NCBI GenBank assembly: GCA_016584495.1
Contig: WAID01000006.1
Span: forward strand, 2,604,001-2,668,000
Length of the DNA stretch: 64,000 nucleotides
From: Celoporthe dispersa
Taxonomy: Eukaryota; Ascomycota; Sordariomycetes; Diaporthales; Cryphonectriaceae
Reading direction: 5' to 3'
The first letter of the stretch is position 1, and the number at the start of each line of letters is the position of its first letter. A program made the translations under genes and the position numbers. Below the pieces are notes generated by a model that saw nothing but the letters and a program-made list of their open reading frames with translations, searched no databases and was not told where the DNA came from. Positions 33,447-44,243 of this stretch are shown piece by piece.

Positions 33447-34312
33447 CTATACTTGCGTTGTGACTAAACAGTGCTTGCCCACACAATCTTCCCGCTCCGG
33501 AGACATAGGACTAATGTTCATAGAGGCGTTTGCGTTCTGCGCCTGCTGTTCTCTGTACAGACCCCCTACTGCGGCGTGCACGTCAGCTGGTTGTGATTGG
33601 TCGACTACAGTAGAGCGCTCATCAACGTAGTTGAAGGACGACATCTTGGAATACAGAGGCATTGCCTTGTCGAACCATGGAGGCCGAATGATTCGTGTCG
33701 TGATATCCATCTCTTGTTTTGTTGCTGAGAAGGTCCCTCCCGGGTTGAAGCTGACGATCGCCTGAGGATAACATTTGTTTGCCCGTACCTGGACCTAGCC
33801 ACACGGGGATGTCGTCGACGCGTGAGCCATCAAAGAAACATGGCACTGGCCCTCTAGAACAAAACAAAATGAAAGCTTCATCCAATGCACTGGACTTCAG
33901 CTGGAGCAGAAAAATCCCGGTTTACTATCCCTCAAGACAGATTCACTTTTTTTTCTTCCTGAATCCGTCTCTCGCCCTTGGGTTCAACCATCTTAATCCA
34001 GGTCACGAGTGACGACGACCTGAAGATCACGGTGTAGAATTAACCCTGATTTGCTTGCGGAGCAAAGCCAACATGAGTTGGCCCTCACTGTGCGTTTGGG
34101 TCATGGCTGTGAACGACGATACCAAGCGACGCTTGTCTGTCGGTATGGAAACATATCTGGCCGTAAAAACCTTCTTCTCCCTTCATAGAAACCTTATAGT
34201 CAACCGACTGGAAACATAATTTGTCCAAGGTTGAGCCTCCATATTTCACCGTGCGCAAGAGATTTCGTGTGCTGTCAGCGAGGCCAAAACGACTTCGTGC
34301 AGCCGACTTCAT
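33447..34312 (-). CDS. probable four-exon orphan gene
   Basis: Exons on the minus strand: 34089-34312, 33947-34019, 33789-33900 and 33447-33724. The introns are 69, 46 and 64 bases, all GT-AG; phases agree and the total is 229 codons including the stop. The product is hydrophilic with scattered aromatics (STRNLLRTVKYGG, GFYGQICFHTDRQ, VPCFFDGSRVDDIPVWLGP, DITTRIIRPPWFDKAMP). I recognise no family. It lies in tandem with the orphan gene at 32.3-33.1 kb, 314 bases upstream of it. The first ATG used is 34312; an extra upstream exon is possible. The chain of consistent phases is the main support. The 46-base intron is at the short end for this genome. Confidence 0.45.
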
Positions 34313-36861
34313 GCAGCCCCCCGAGGATCTCTAGGTACTTGAGTTCTTAGTAGAGATCATCGCCTTAGGTTTTTTTCCCTTGGCGTGAATTGCATGAAGC
34401 CATTTGCCCGAGCAGTATGAAAGTCAGCGAAAAGTGCTGATTTTCAGAGCGGGGTAATCGCAGGCACGCCCTTAGGTGACGCATCACTTGACAACGAGCC
34501 TATGATAGGTGCAGAGTAAGCAGCCAGAGCTGCAAGTAACGTAACAGTGTGGTGATAGTGCGGCCGGGAGGGGAAGGTAACATGAACAAAGAAGGCGGAC
34601 AGATTAGGCCGCGACGAAGAACATTATTGCCTGACCGAAAGTTGTCTGCTGGTGATGTGGATGGAGACGAAGGTCCTGATCAAAGATCAGAAAGGCAGGA
34701 TGAATAAGCAATGTGTAGTTGTTGGGGAGGCTATCGGAATAATGACTCTTCCGATTCCGTGGGGAGGAGCATATGATGAAGTGATTGCGGAAAGCAAGAT
34801 GTGTGCTGAAGGAGAGTGTATGCAAAGGCCCAAGGCTCAAGACGTTAAAGGTAGGAAAGGAATGACTGCAACAAGATAGTAACAAGATGATGGTGCCATC
34901 AAGGATTGGTATAGGAGGAGCCTTGACAGGTTGTTCAATGGCGTTGTCCCATAGGAATGCAAGGATGCGAAGAAGAAGTTTGATCACCTTGATCAAAAGC
35001 TTCAGAGCACAGTGGATGATGATCCTCTGAGTCCGGATGATGGCAATGGATGGCGGCTGCAGACATCGATGGACAGTGTGTGTGATGCTGCCCTGGCAGA
35101 AGAAGATCAAGTATCTGTGCAAATAATCAGCTTGGGAACTGGACACTTGTAGTAAAGGCCATGAATGAAGACAAGCCCTTTCACTTGTAGCTGCTCCATC
35201 TCAACTTTCTTGTATAGATTGCCAACTGACAACACAAGACTCAACAACAGTTAGGGCAAGTAACGAGGACATGGATAAACATGAGAGCCTGGATTGAATT
35301 GAATGATGAGTGAGGGAATGCTTGGATTTTGAGAGTGTTGTTGATTAGAGACACATAGCTGGAGAGCCTGGGAGGTGAATGTAGAGAATCGGCGAAACAA
35401 AACCAAAGGGGGGTTTGGCTACGGCTGAGGGCACTCTGTACTCATTGCTGAGGACATTCTGGGATATATGTCGAATTTAAAGACTTTACGACCTGTTCCT
35501 CTTGAGCAAGTGGCAGTGTTCATCATTATTGACGGAGCCAAAACATCGCAATGCCCTAGCTTGTTTCCGCCTAGTTCAACTTGAACGGCAACTTCTACGG
35601 GTGCGTTCCGGGGCCGTAGACGAACTCTCGGGCCCGAATGAAACCCTAGTCTCTTGCTGGCCTCCGGCGCGGCACCTGAAATAACATGGGCTTCAATACA
35701 ACTCTGAGAGATGGATATTCATGCTTCGCTACTAGATCTCATTAAACGGTAAAATGTTCTCGACTCTCAATTGCTGGTGACTCTGGAACTATGGATTCCT
35801 GAATCTCAGTATTTGGCAGTCGCAGAAAGCTCGCAGAGACCATCTGCAGCGCACTCTGATACCTTGATATCCAACTTTTGCAAAGTGTAATAAATCACCG
35901 AGTTGTACGTTGCCTAAACCACGTCAGCGTTACTAGGCGCTACCCTCAAAGCAGTATAGGCGATAGGAGGTGTGTGAGGGCAACTGAAATGGATGAAGGC
36001 TACGGAAAGAAGAAGGAAAGGAAAGGAAAGAAGAATTCCCAAAGCTGCCGATCGCTCAGTGGGTATCAACAATGTTGTGTAGCTGGTGAAGGGTGTTGCC
36101 CGATCCAGCCCTACGTTTTAAATGGCTGACAAGGACTTACCCAGAGGAGTTTGGAGGTGTACAAGTCCCGCGGCCATGATACACAACGTCTTCAAGGCGG
36201 TGGTAGATCATAACCAGCTCATGTCGGGCTCCGTGTAACACCGATGCCTAAAATCTGTACCTGGCCAGTCTCTCCCGATCTTAGACTTGGCCTTTTTCAA
36301 CCATGCATCAACAACAGACACAAACCCACTCATATTACTAGCATCTCCATTATGCCTCTTGTACACCTCAATATCGTAGTAGGCTATCTATACACGGTAT
36401 ACAAGTTAGCCCTCGAGGCTAGGATCAACCACAAGAACTTCACTCAAGAGAGTGAGAACGCGGTTTTTGGCCCCAGCCCTAACGATCGGATCTGAGCCTT
36501 GGCCCGACTACAGCCCTCTAGCGGAGGGAGAGCTCATGCAAGGTCTCCCGACTAAATTGATACATGGTAGTTTGTAATCAAGGGAGCCCGACACAGGCTA
36601 TCTCGTGGATCGAAGGAAAGTCTAGATGGGGGAGGTGGTGGGAGAGAGGGGGGGGGGGGCTGAGGCACGAGAGGGGCCTACTTGTCGGATATCACTAGGT
36701 GGCACCGCCGATAGACGGCGGAAGCCATGCTGAGATTTGCATCATATGGTTCACTTAGTATCTGTACATGAATTTGCAGCAGCCTCAGGCACCATCCTAG
36801 TAGGATATCTTGTGACCGAGACCCTACGATCAAGGCTTTCATCTAATATCTACATCAGCTC
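34313..36861. other. gene-poor interval with a possible decayed frame
   Basis: No gene is firmly supported. On the plus strand between about 34,652 and 35,153 one frame looks protein-like but is interrupted by TAG-TAA (34,877-34,882) and by TAG near 34,951 (see findings). The opposite strand has a 180-codon open frame (34604-35146) without family features. A G10 run lies near 36,650-36,659. Confidence 0.45.
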
Positions 36862-38103
36862 TTACCAAGAGTAGAACGGTCGCTGCGCATAGACGGGCCT
36901 GTTAGGCAGGTGAACCCAGGGACCCTGACGGTACTCCTTCGCCTTCTTCTCCTCGTACTCCCGAAGCCGTGACTTCTCCTCCTTGAGACGGATCGTGATA
37001 CCTGTAGAAAATAGTTAGTCATGGATCGTCAACGAGGGCAGACGAGACCTACTGGCTTGTGGCATCTTGATGATATCCGTTCGACCTCTGGCCCTGTAGT
37101 TCGGCATCTTGCCTCTCCACGGGCCGCGGTTCACCCACGCCTCGTGGACATACATCCTCGTCGGGTCAACAATGTCCACCCACTTGCCATGCCTCTCATC
37201 CCTCACAGTCTGCTTCTCTGTCTCACCGGGCACGAACTCCCCGTTGACCTTGCCCAGCCCCATGCCCCTCTCCACGACAGCCTTATCCCTCGCTAGCTCT
37301 AACTCATACAGCACCTCCTTGGCGAACTTCTTCTTGGAGAACTTCATCTGCGTTCTCGCCTCCTCCAGCGTCTTGCCACTAATCTGCCTGGCTAGGTGCA
37401 TCAGCTTCTTGTAGCTGGTCGCCAACCAAGGACTCTTGGACAGCGCCTCTCTCTCTGTCCTCTTCAGCCTCTCCTCACGCGTCTCCTTCCCCTTCACCTC
37501 CAACGCACGGGTGACATGTCTGATCACCATCTTGCGCTCCCACCTCCGCCTACTCCGGGGGTCAGGATCCACCGCGTGTCGCACGTGATCGGCCAGCAGC
37601 GACGCGCCCATGTCGGACTCGCGGGTCCTGGGCTTGGTAGCTTCCTGCTGCTCCTCGATCCCCGTCTCATCCACGCCGGCCTCGCCATCCGCAGGAATGT
37701 TCTTGAGATCCTCATCGAAGATGGACTGCGACTCGAGGCGCGTCTGCGTCATGCGCCCCCGCAGGTTCTGCTCGACCTCTTGGCGGTCTTCGGACTTGGT
37801 CAGGTCGCCCAGGGCAGACTTGTGCAGGTCGGAGGGCTTTTGCCTGTTGATGAGGCCACGGGCGGCGTGGGTGATGCGTTTGCTATGTCTGTTGGTGGCA
37901 TGGCGGGCCTGGGAAGGGACGAGCACGAGACTGCGCGGGATCGACGAGGCGGCGGTGGGTGTGAGGATCGTTGGGCGGAGGGTTTTGAGGATCGTCGGAG
38001 CTGAGTACGGTCAGTTCGTCCTGGTCCTAGATAGTTTGTATGTGGTATCATGCATGCTCATACCGGTCCCGAGAACCCTCCTTGATGGAAGGTGCAGGCT
38101 CAT
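36862..38103 (-). CDS. mrpl22: mitochondrial large-subunit ribosomal protein uL22m
   Basis: Three exons on the minus strand: 38064-38103, 37053-38000 and 36862-37001, with introns of 63 and 51 bases; phases agree, 375 residues. The N-terminus (from MSLHLPSRRVLG to the RSLVLVP region) is a typical mitochondrial presequence. The uL22 fold is seen from about 200: LMHLARQISGKTLEEARTQM, FSKKKFAKEVLYELELARDKAV, and YVHEAWVNRGPWRGKMPNYRARGRTDIIKMPQA, then a Lys/Glu-rich C-terminal helix ending RPFYSW. uL22m lines the exit tunnel of the mitoribosome. It starts head to head with the Cox9 gene. The gene is intact. Confidence 0.92.
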
Positions 38104-38395
38104 TTTGAGTGTTGCCTCGACATTGGTGAGCCTCGCAAAGCCAAGCTGGGTGTCAATCAACCGACAGAGGCATCAAAAAGTTCTAGAGCTCCCCAATCCT
38201 AGCCGGGCTGGGCCGGCAACGCTGCTGACATAATCCATCTTTTCGCGCCACGTGATTCGCTCTTGCCTGGGCAGGCCAAGCTCCTCCGAAAGGAAACATC
38301 AGGTCATTTTCTCTTGAAGACAACGATCCTGTGAAGCTCTCGACGGCCGCGAAATTCTCCACTCCCGACCTCTCAAAACCTCAAAAACAGACATT
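38104..38395. promoter_or_regulatory. shared divergent promoter of uL22m and Cox9 genes
   Basis: Only 292 bases separate the start codons of two nuclear genes for mitochondrial proteins transcribed in opposite directions, so both promoters must lie here. The segment has CCACGTGATTC (a CACGTG E-box) near 38,250, which could serve both genes, and pyrimidine-rich DNA ahead of the Cox9 start. Co-regulation is inferred from layout only. Confidence 0.65.
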
Positions 38396-38880
38396 ATGGC
38401 AGTTCAACCAATTGTTGGCGTACGTTTCACCTTGTCGGCTGGCCCGGGAGACGCGCAATTGCTCCCGGGAGAGGGTGCACCCAGGAATGACGCCAAGGGG
38501 TGCAGATGAGCTGACCTTGATCTCTTCTCGATGCAGATGCTCCGTCGGGGCCTCATCACCGACCTCGGTATTGCGCTGGGTACGTAGCCTCATCGATCGT
38601 TGGGTAGTGTTTCGTTCAGGAGCTGCGCCATCTGCGTGCTAGACTGGCATCGCGGGCCATGACGGACTCGAGCTAATTATGGGCACAGGTCTCGGGTTTG
38701 CTATGGGCAATGCTTTCTGGTACGATGATCTCGGATCGAACGAACGAACTGCGGAACTTTCAATACGACAGCAAGATCTAACAATCGATTTACAGGTACG
38801 GCTTCCACATGCCGCGCACACACGCCCGTGACAACCACTACAAGATTCTCGAGGAAGAGCGCGCATCTCGACAGGGTTAA
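38396..38880 (+). CDS. cox9: cytochrome c oxidase subunit Cox9 (subunit VIIa type)
   Basis: Four tiny exons: 38396-38419, 38537-38579, 38689-38719 and 38796-38880. All introns are GT-AG (each beginning GTACG), phases agree and the product is 60 residues. The protein begins MAVQPIVG and continues MLRRGLITDLGIAL. It has one membrane helix (TDLGIALGLGFAMGNAFWYG, about 16-35), then GFHMPRTHARDNHYKILEEER. This matches yeast Cox9 in length, in the helix position and in the GFHM...R..FY core. It is a peripheral-assembly subunit of complex IV in the inner membrane. It is too short and too split for simple ORF calling; the model rests on splice phases and family match. Confidence 0.9.
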
Positions 38881-39891
38881 AGGAAAAGGGTAGTAGAATG
38901 GCAATAGGTGCAGGTGAAGATGCGTGCCACATAGGCCTGTGTGTACGATGGAGCGGAGGGACGGGATGTCCAGTGCGGTGCATAGAGCCTGGGCACCGGA
39001 AGCCGGTGTTTCGATACGCATAGACAAGGCAGGCAATAACATTGGTTCATTCATGAAGGTCTTCGAGGGTGTGATGATACAATCTCACCGAAACGTTGAT
39101 TCTCTGATCTAAGCGAGTATATCCACGGCAATCTTGTTTCGCCGGCTGCTCCAGTTTGCCTGCGCCAATGTTGATATGCTACAATGATATTGCGCTTCGA
39201 CAATGGCTTGAGCCTCCTTTAGGCTCCTTTCGACTTTTCCACCCATCAACTGGAACCCACAGGCTTAATTGAGTATTTGATTGCCTTCCACAGCCACGTG
39301 ACGCATTGATGACGCTCAGCCTTGGGGCGAGCATCAGGTCGTGATGATGACTTGCTTGAGGAGGACAAGTCGGAGATGGCTGTGACCCTGGAACCAGGTC
39401 CAGCTCTTTTGTCTGGGTCAAAGATAGCTCGCTGTCCTTCTCAAGTTGAAGAATCAGACTCAAGGCTCAGGCCAGCTTAGCTCTGCACGCATATCTCGTG
39501 TATGCTGCTTCTCTTGAGAGCGAAGGTGTTTCTTCCAACGACCCTTGAATGCAAGGGGAGACAAAAAAAAAAGAAAGAAAGAAAGAAAAGAAAGAAAGAA
39601 AAAATCAATAAGACCAGCCAATTGGCGGTGGTTAGCTTGAAGAGAAATAATCGGTCTTGTTGCCATCATGCCAGTGGGTTGTGGTCTTGTGCTTGGCTTG
39701 AGCGTCTGCCGGTGTGGCGGTGGAGGTTGCCTGGCCTTCCCAGGCCGTTGTCTCGACCATAAAATTGCCCTTTTTATCATTACACCTGAGAATCGGCAGT
39801 CAGCCAGCTTCTTCCACCTCAACATGTTGCGTCTCCCATTGGAGACCCCACTGATCACCACCAGCACACCAAGCTTCGCTGCACTGGATCT
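38881..39891. other. intergenic with an AAAG-rich tract
   Basis: 3' flank of Cox9 and an A/G-rich tract (39,560-39,605, AAAG-type repeats). Nothing else is supported, although the coding-like region that follows may begin slightly before 39,892. Confidence 0.45.
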
Positions 39892-40375
39892 TTGGGCGGC
39901 AAGTCCTCACCTCCTGAACCATCTTTCTACTGGGTAGCACCGTACGCGGCCGTCTCGCTGGTTGGGGTGGTCAACCTGACAGCTGTACTGCAGCAGACCC
40001 AGCAGCTCGCATGCCCTGAGGTCGACATCTTTGCCCTTCTCAGTCTTGCGCTTCTTCCCATCGAGGTTGGTCTGAATCTGCAGCGGCAATTGAGACGCTG
40101 GAAAGCTGTGACAGGGCGGCGTCATTTTTCTGAGACCAAAGCCATCCAAGATGGCCGAGGTCGCGACGGGTCGCCGAATGCTCAGCCAGGTTGAGGAGTC
40201 GAATCTTGACGAGGTACGTTATCGCACACAGTTTGCCCTGGCCTTCTCTCAAACCCAGTATGCTTTTTTTGTTGGTGGGCCTGGTGCAGATGTTTGGAGC
40301 ATCATGTGTGCCCAAGCATCCCCCCCACGAGGGCTTCAAAAGCTGCCATGGCTTATCGGCGATAAGGACTGGTAG
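39892..40375 (+). CDS. fragment of a putative membrane protein, structure unresolved
   Basis: Frame one (39,892-40,194) reads as a protein with two hydrophobic helices (VAPYAAVSLVGVVNLTAVL and FALLSLALLPIEVGL) and then a basic segment (NLQRQLRRWKAVTGRRHF). At about 40,150 the protein-like reading moves by one base to the frame that begins MAEVATGRRMLSQVEE and stops at 40375. An alternative is an intron from GTACGT (40,214) to GCAG (40,289). A second possible intron (GTAGCC near 40,373 to AACAG near 40,440) would extend it into an acidic Ser/Pro-rich segment ending near 40,653. No in-frame ATG precedes the first helix, so the 5' end is missing from my model. No family recognised. Confidence 0.35.
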
Positions 40376-40492
40376 CCGTCAGCCCTGCTCCTCGACCCCA
40401 AACCCCAACTTTGTGCGGCAGTCACTCACTACCCACGAACAGCCATTGGCACGCTCCTCGGAGGCTGAAGAGCACCAAACGAGTTTCCAGGT

Positions 40493-41329
40493 ATGCTGAT
40501 CGTCTGGTCTCAGATTCTGAGAGCGCTCCGCACGAGCCTCAATTCGACGTCACCCCATCCTCCCCCAGCCGATATTGCTCCGACGAGCAACAGTCACGCC
40601 TTATCTGCTCCATTCGGGGCCAAGGTCAAGACTTACCCTATCCAGGATCTTGACAGACTCGTGACTCGTCATCATAGGGTGACCCAGTCCGCTCGGTTGT
40701 CCCTATCTGGGAGGCAGCTGCCCCTGATATATTTATTGGTGGCCACCCTCATTGCCCCCCCTCACAACAAAGCAGTTGTCGTGATCGACACGGACATCAA
40801 ATTCGACATCACGAGAGTTCTCCAATGCACCCCTCACGGGAACTCTCAGGCTCGACCGCGGCCGCACCGCCAACGAGCTCCTGCACAGCAACAGGACGAG
40901 GATGACGGACCCTCAGGGCCACGCCCAGGCCATGTCACACACACAGACGGCGGACGTGTGACTCTGGAGGACCTCAGGCATGTCCACGTCTACCGTACAG
41001 CTCGTGGTTCCCCCTCCCACGTCCGGGATGCGCTTATCTCAGCTGAGCACTACATGATCTATTCAAAACATGCATCCGCTACTCGCGAATGGTGGGGCAC
41101 TATTGTCATCGGCGGCAGCAGCAGCCCAGCGCCCGTCGGGTCAGGGCAGGCAGAGGTAACAACAGGCCGGAGTGGCTGGTTACGTGTGAATCGGAAGGTA
41201 CCACGCAGGTTTCCGGTCGGGATGAGCATCGAGGAGGCACTGGTGGAGCGAGAGCAGCGCCGACGTGCGGCCGATGCAGCTGGGTACAAGGCGAGGTGCA
41301 TCTGGGGAAGTTTCACCTTCGACCAGTGA
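40493..41329 (+). CDS. hypothetical protein
   Basis: A 278-codon open frame from ATG 40493 to TGA 41329. The C-terminal half is the most convincing: VVVIDTDIKFDITRVLQC, a Gln/Asp/Pro-rich linker, VTLEDLRHVHVYR, EHYMIYSKHASATREWWGTIVIGG, GRSGWLRVNRKVPRRFPVG and a final helix EEALVEREQRRRAADA. The first 70 residues are less protein-like and another frame is also open there, so the true start may be reached by splicing from the region just upstream. I do not recognise the family. The antisense frame 41180-41902 is considered a shadow. Confidence 0.45.
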   Translation: MLIVWSQILRALRTSLNSTSPHPPPADIAPTSNSHALSAPFGAKVKTYPIQDLDRLVTRHHRVTQSARLSLSGRQLPLIYLLVATLIAPPHNKAVVVIDTDIKFDITRVLQCTPHGNSQARPRPHRQRAPAQQQDEDDGPSGPRPGHVTHTDGGRVTLEDLRHVHVYRTARGSPSHVRDALISAEHYMIYSKHASATREWWGTIVIGGSSSPAPVGSGQAEVTTGRSGWLRVNRKVPRRFPVGMSIEEALVEREQRRRAADAAGYKARCIWGSFTFDQ

Positions 41330-41483
41330 GACCGAGGCGCACCGGCGTGCCGGTGGGAACCCCAACGAACGGCGGTATTGTCCTCGCACGCCCGACAACC
41401 GTTCGTGGTCCTGGGCCGACTGCCAGCGCTGGCCGTAGGCCCGAAATCCTGACACTCCTACCCACGCCTGTTTCTCCCCCCGG

Positions 41484-42023
41484 ATGGACGGATCCACCAG
41501 CGAAGTGGAGGTGGATATCTCCCCAGAAGTCCCCAGGAGATCATCGAGACAAGATATCGCAGAGGAGGGTGGGTCCAGGAGGAAACCTGGAATTCGTGCC
41601 TTGACTCGCGCCATTGCCAGGGGCGTCACAGATGACCCCTCGCGCCGTCGGTCAACCCCTCTTCTACTGTGTACATGCAGCATTCCGTACGAAGTCGACT
41701 GAGCCGATTCCGACCATCTCGACGAAATTTCCGACGCTGATCCGTCTGTCAGGGCCCCCGGACCGTGGATGCATTTCTTTCTGCAAGACCAAATGGGGCT
41801 GGGTGCAGACGCAATCAACCAGGCAGTTTCACTCGGTTGCCAACAGCGCAGTAAGACTGCTGGCTTACTTGTGTGGATCGGACGGCAAAGAACGGCCTTC
41901 ACTTGCGGGCATTCGCACGGATCTTCAGGTGGTACGGAACCTCGTGCGAAGAGGGCCTTAGGCTACGTATTTGCCCGCGAATTATGGGGATGTCGTCACC
42001 TTGCGGGTCTCAGCGAAACTTGA
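41484..42023 (+). CDS. hypothetical protein, probably one intron
   Basis: One frame is protein-like from ATG 41484 (MDGSTSEVEVDISPEVPRRS) to TGA 42023 (ending LAGLSET) but has an in-frame TGA at 41,700. An intron with donor GTGTAC (about 41,669) and acceptor TGTCAG (about 41,752) removes it in phase and joins RRRSTPLLL to APGPWMHFFLQDQMG. It may be a separate small gene or the 3' exons of the gene ending at 41329. No family recognised. Confidence 0.3.
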
Positions 42024-42443
42024 CCTGCAGCAAGGCCCATGGGGAAATGTGGTCGCCAAGAACACGGTGATACCAACTGTACAATTCACCTGGCTGTCTG
42101 TCTGGTCATGTCTCGAAATCTAAGAACGCTCACGACCTTGGGTTTCTCGCCGGCGGCAGTCGTCTAAGCCTCGAGCTGGGAGCGTCAGAGTGTCGGCTTG
42201 TCGGCAACCCGGGCTACAGCTCCTCCACAGTCATCGCCTCGAGTGTCAAGATGCATGCCGAGCCCTTTTTTAATTTTTATTCTTTTTATTATCTTTTACA
42301 CAAAGGGTACACCGACTAGATTGCGACATTGATGATCCTCGATCGAACGGACAAAGCATGTGTCAGCACTATGCACAAGCCAGCGGATCAATGCAACTTG
42401 CAGCCGGAGGATTACTATGTACATGTCAGCGGTCAAGCGGCTA

Positions 42444-42483
42444 CCGTGGGCGTGGGCGTGAGCGTGGGCGTGGGCGTGGGCGT
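42444..42483. repeat. (GGGCGT)n short tandem repeat
   Basis: About six copies of a six-base unit with one GAGCGT variant. No gene overlaps it. Confidence 0.85.
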
Positions 42484-43282
42484 TTCCTTGTTTGCCAGCA
42501 TGCAACACAACCTTCGCTCCTCTCGACTACCATGTTCGGACGTCTGCATATTCACATGCAATCTCAACAGGCTGTCACGACTACGGGCCCACCGCGTCTG
42601 ATCCCATGGTTTTCTCCTGTGATGATGGGATCTTCAAGCCTTACTCGTACACGCGGGGTATGACAAGAGTCAACACTGCAGGCCACCCGAAGCGAAGGGA
42701 AGAAGACCAGTTACCGAGAGAGCATCCGACTGCCCTGCCGCGCCTTGCGAGGTGTGTGCCGCAGAAAAAATCCGACAAGGAGGCCCATAACGGGGTTGAT
42801 CGCTGGAACACACGGCCTGGCCGGAGACGGGTCGAGCGTGGTCCAAGGGCCATCGACTTGCCGATGTGGATACTGGCCTCCTCTACCCATCCACCGTCCG
42901 GATCCGCACTGACGTCATCCCTCCGGCATGGTACGTTACCGGCATTTCCTAAAGTGATCCCTCCTGCATCTGCCTGCGTATGCACATTCAATTCTCGCAG
43001 TTTCAGGGAAGTCTATTTTGCAGCACAGACACGACTTGTCACAAGCATGTGCAAGAGGGTGTAGTTGGAATTACGGTCAGTCGTCATAGAGCATATGGGA
43101 TTTCCTCTGGGAGCCAATCGCACGGGCACGAACACTATCTACTCGACCAATCGTACGCAGGACGTCAAACCGTTGGAGAAGCACGTTGTCGAGCGGGTTC
43201 CTGGATTGTGGCAGGGTTCGGTAGTTCTCACGCTCATCATCGAAAAATCACCCGGGACCGCTGCAAGGAGTGGTGGGAGAAA

Positions 43283-43302
43283 TTTTTTTTTTTTTTTTTT
43301 TT
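43283..43302. repeat. poly(T) tract
   Basis: An uninterrupted T20 run in gene-free DNA. No flanking duplication is seen. Confidence 0.9.
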
Positions 43303-44243
43303 GGTTTCTCCCTTTTCCGTCGCCACGTCGCCTGGTCTGTGATCATCATGTTTTCAGGTAATTCGATCAGCGCCTGGACTGCTCTGAATCCGCGTCTAGG
43401 CGAATGGATGGCGACATCTTCACACAACGCACGGAAACCACTTGAATCGAGCGTACTCTAGTTGGTCCCTTCACATCTTGGCACCCAGGTTCATGAAAAT
43501 CTCTTCAGCCGCACTAAACCCAAAAGAATCGAACTTGTCTCGCATAAACCGTGGAAGATATGGACAACCCATGGTCTACCTAGTCGGGCCTACCATGAGG
43601 CTTGTCATACGGTGCAGGCCTTATCTTTTTTACCATCCCTATCTCGTTGAGGGGACTTTTCTACTTCATATGTCAGAGCTGCCGAGATGCTGAGGCGAAG
43701 CACTGTGGGGGTGATTATTTCCCGCATGGATAGCACCCCGTCATAGGACAATGAACCCGGATCTGACCATGGATGGCATCCTGATGTTGGCGACTAGGCT
43801 CGGACCCGTCAAACTCGCTCTGGATACGTATCTTTTACTAATGAGGAAGTGTGTGGGCGTGGCCCCATCGCGGTTTGTACCATAGCACCTACAGTGCGGG
43901 TATGTACATGGCTCTTGGTACAGCTCTCCGTCATACCGACAGTTCCACAATTTACCTCGAGTGTACAATGTACACTGTTGTCCTCTTTGGTCTCTTTAGA
44001 GCCAGGTTGGTTGAGCCATCCTGAGAGACAACGTCCTCCCCGTCTGTCTCTCTGGCGCTTGCGAGTCCTCGATTGTATAAGTAGCCGTGAAGGTCCCATC
44101 TTTTCCTTCGAACTTGACCTTGTCAGGTACCTCAAACCCGCCCTGATTTTATCTCCCTTCATACCACCACCTGTCTCTCCCGCCTTGACCTTCCCCGTAT
44201 TCTCCATCTTTTTTTCCCCAGACTCCCACATTTCTCGACAAAC

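Larger units (their letters stand above)
42024..44243. other. gene-poor interval with T tract and GGGCGT repeat
   Basis: Contains (GGGCGT)n at 42,444-42,483 and a T20 run at 43,283-43,302. Several frames of 60-190 codons are open on both strands, but none shows a domain or a credible exon chain. From about 44,150 pyrimidine-rich DNA forms the leader of the HAD-type gene. Confidence 0.5.

Noticed and set aside
34604..35146. 180-codon open frame on the minus strand
   Set aside because: No ATG at its start, Leu/Ile/His-rich composition caused by GATG-rich opposite strand, no domain, and the opposite strand reads more like a protein.
41180..41902. 240-codon minus-strand frame
   Set aside because: Antisense to two plus-strand frames that have better protein-like sequence; no domain.
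42492..43064. 190-codon plus-strand frame
   Set aside because: No domain, no typical start, and the minus strand is open over the same region.
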